A stretch of 6,020 nucleotides of DNA from Legionella sp. Its GTDB lineage: Bacteria; Pseudomonadota; Gammaproteobacteria; Legionellales; Legionellaceae. Within the stretch, counting starts at the first letter, position 1. Every line of letters begins with the position of its first letter. The notes beneath the pieces are model-generated. The model worked only from the letters and a program-made list of their open reading frames with translations, was not told the origin of the DNA and ran no database searches. The position numbers and the translations under genes are program-made. Location of the stretch: the NCBI GenBank assembly GCA_004297865.1, contig SCSO01000050.1, forward strand, positions 1 through 6,020. Direction: 5' to 3'. Positions 5,565-6,020 of this stretch are shown one piece after another.

Positions 5565-5791
5565 TTATTATTCCTGACAACGGAACTAGGCAGATGTGAC
5601 GACATTTTAACCTATAAATCAGCTTTAAGCGATGAAGGTGTTGATTGAATAAAGCCGACTTGAGCTAGGAAAGAAGAAGATAAATCCAAATTGATTCGTA
5701 TCTTTTCGTAATCCTTCAAATCAGCTATCATAGCCAACGTTGAGTAAGATCTTGGGTAAGCTTTAAATTCCTATTATTCTAAGCTAATTCT
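5565..5791. other. Intergenic region without a convincing gene
   Basis: These 227 bases separate the divergently oriented DJ-1/PfpI and DUF523 genes and should carry both promoters. A -10-like TATTAT (5772-5777) faces the DUF523 gene but has no -35 at proper spacing. On the minus strand a 52-codon open stretch (5612-5770) has no ribosome site at its only ATG (5731) and no recognisable product. The sequence is AT-rich, with no strong hairpin seen. Confidence 0.5.
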
Positions 5792-5803
5792 TCTTCTCGG
5801 CAC
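5792..5803 (+). repeat. att-like direct repeat, distal copy of tRNA-Leu 3' end
   Basis: Exact 12-base match to 4941-4952. Allowing one mismatch on its left, the similarity extends three bases further; allowing loss of one C on its right (CACATT against CACCATT), it also extends there. The copy is too short to be a tRNA and lies 14 bases before the preferred DUF523 start. It fits the scar left when a segment carrying the DJ-1/PfpI gene entered at the tRNA 3' end, with later decay of the CCA part. Confidence 0.45.
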
Positions 5804-5817
5804 ATTGAGAGATGATG

Positions 5818-6020
5818 ATGAAATTATTAATGAGCGCCTGTTTGATAGGGCATAAAGTACGTTACGATGGTGGCGATTGTTTACAACAACATGCCCGTTT
5901 GCAAAGCTGGCTTGATGCCGGACGAATCGTTACAATCTGTCCTGAAATGGCCGGTGGTTTACCCACTCCTAGGCCTCCAGCAGAAATTCAAGCACAACAA
6001 AATGGTCATGCCGTATTACA
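5818..6020 (+). CDS. DUF523 family protein (TudS-like), 3' end beyond window
   Basis: The N-terminal 67 codons of a DUF523 protein; the gene continues past the right edge. The family signatures are clear: SACLIGHKVRYDG (6-18) and ICPEMAGGLPTPRPPAEI (40-57). Some DUF523 proteins are characterised as TudS, [4Fe-4S] thiouracil desulfidases in which three cysteines hold the cluster; C8 and C41 here are likely two of these, and the third would lie outside the window. Whether this one acts on thiouracil, or on thiolated bases released from tRNA, is inference. Three consecutive ATG codons occur at 5812, 5815 and 5818. The GAGAG at 5807-5811 has proper spacing (6 bases) only for the third, giving MKLLMSACL, which matches the usual family start. 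Confidence 0.88.
   Translation, partial: MKLLMSACLIGHKVRYDGGDCLQQHARLQSWLDAGRIVTICPEMAGGLPTPRPPAEIQAQQNGHAVL

Noticed and set aside
5281..5577. Plus-strand open frame of 98 codons opposite the DJ-1/PfpI gene
   Set aside because: It is antisense to a recognised gene that has a good ribosome site; no independent signal supports it.
5612..5770. 52-codon minus-strand open stretch upstream of the DJ-1/PfpI gene, possible gene remnant
   Set aside because: There is no ribosome site at its single ATG and no recognisable family, and a stretch of this length is expected by chance in AT-rich DNA.

Overview
The window looks like an ordinary chromosomal stretch of an AT-rich gammaproteobacterium. The protein set, the low-GC third positions and the repeat content would fit a Legionella-type genome, but that assignment is my inference from general resemblance and was not searched. 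It carries six complete protein genes, one gene cut off by the right edge, and one tRNA. Most are housekeeping or general metabolic genes. I see no defence locus, CRISPR array, transposase or integrase.

Layout from left to right. Positions 51-1819 (+) hold a likely two-gene operon: iron superoxide dismutase (sodB), then 23 bases later a class III PLP aminotransferase that best fits acetylornithine aminotransferase (argD). It converges on a minus-strand pair. The convergent gap (1820-1997) contains two inverted REP-like palindromes and a separate long hairpin. On the minus strand, a metallo-beta-lactamase-fold hydrolase (1998-2765) lies downstream of a glycerophosphodiester phosphodiesterase (2918-3697). 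The 152-base gap between them holds a third REP copy, a good promoter for the hydrolase, and a possible 9-codon leader ORF. The third REP supplies the stop codon of the phosphodiesterase.

A divergent promoter region (3698-3860) with a 12-base perfect palindrome separates the phosphodiesterase from a long-form threonylcarbamoyl-AMP synthase (Sua5 type, 3861-4826, +), which acts in tRNA t6A synthesis. Close behind it is a tRNA-Leu with anticodon CAG (4868-4954) and its own promoter. A minus-strand DJ-1/PfpI family gene (4965-5564) converges on the tRNA with only 10 bases between them. After about 230 bases with no convincing gene, a DUF523 gene (TudS-like [4Fe-4S] protein) begins and runs off the window.

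The most interesting signals are structural. First, three copies of a GTAG-headed palindrome have the architecture of RAYT-mobilised REP elements, and one copy is fused to a gene end. Second, a 12-base exact copy of the 3' end of tRNA-Leu sits just before the DUF523 gene, so the DJ-1/PfpI gene is bracketed as if it had been inserted at the tRNA 3' end. These are modest leads, not a clear new system.
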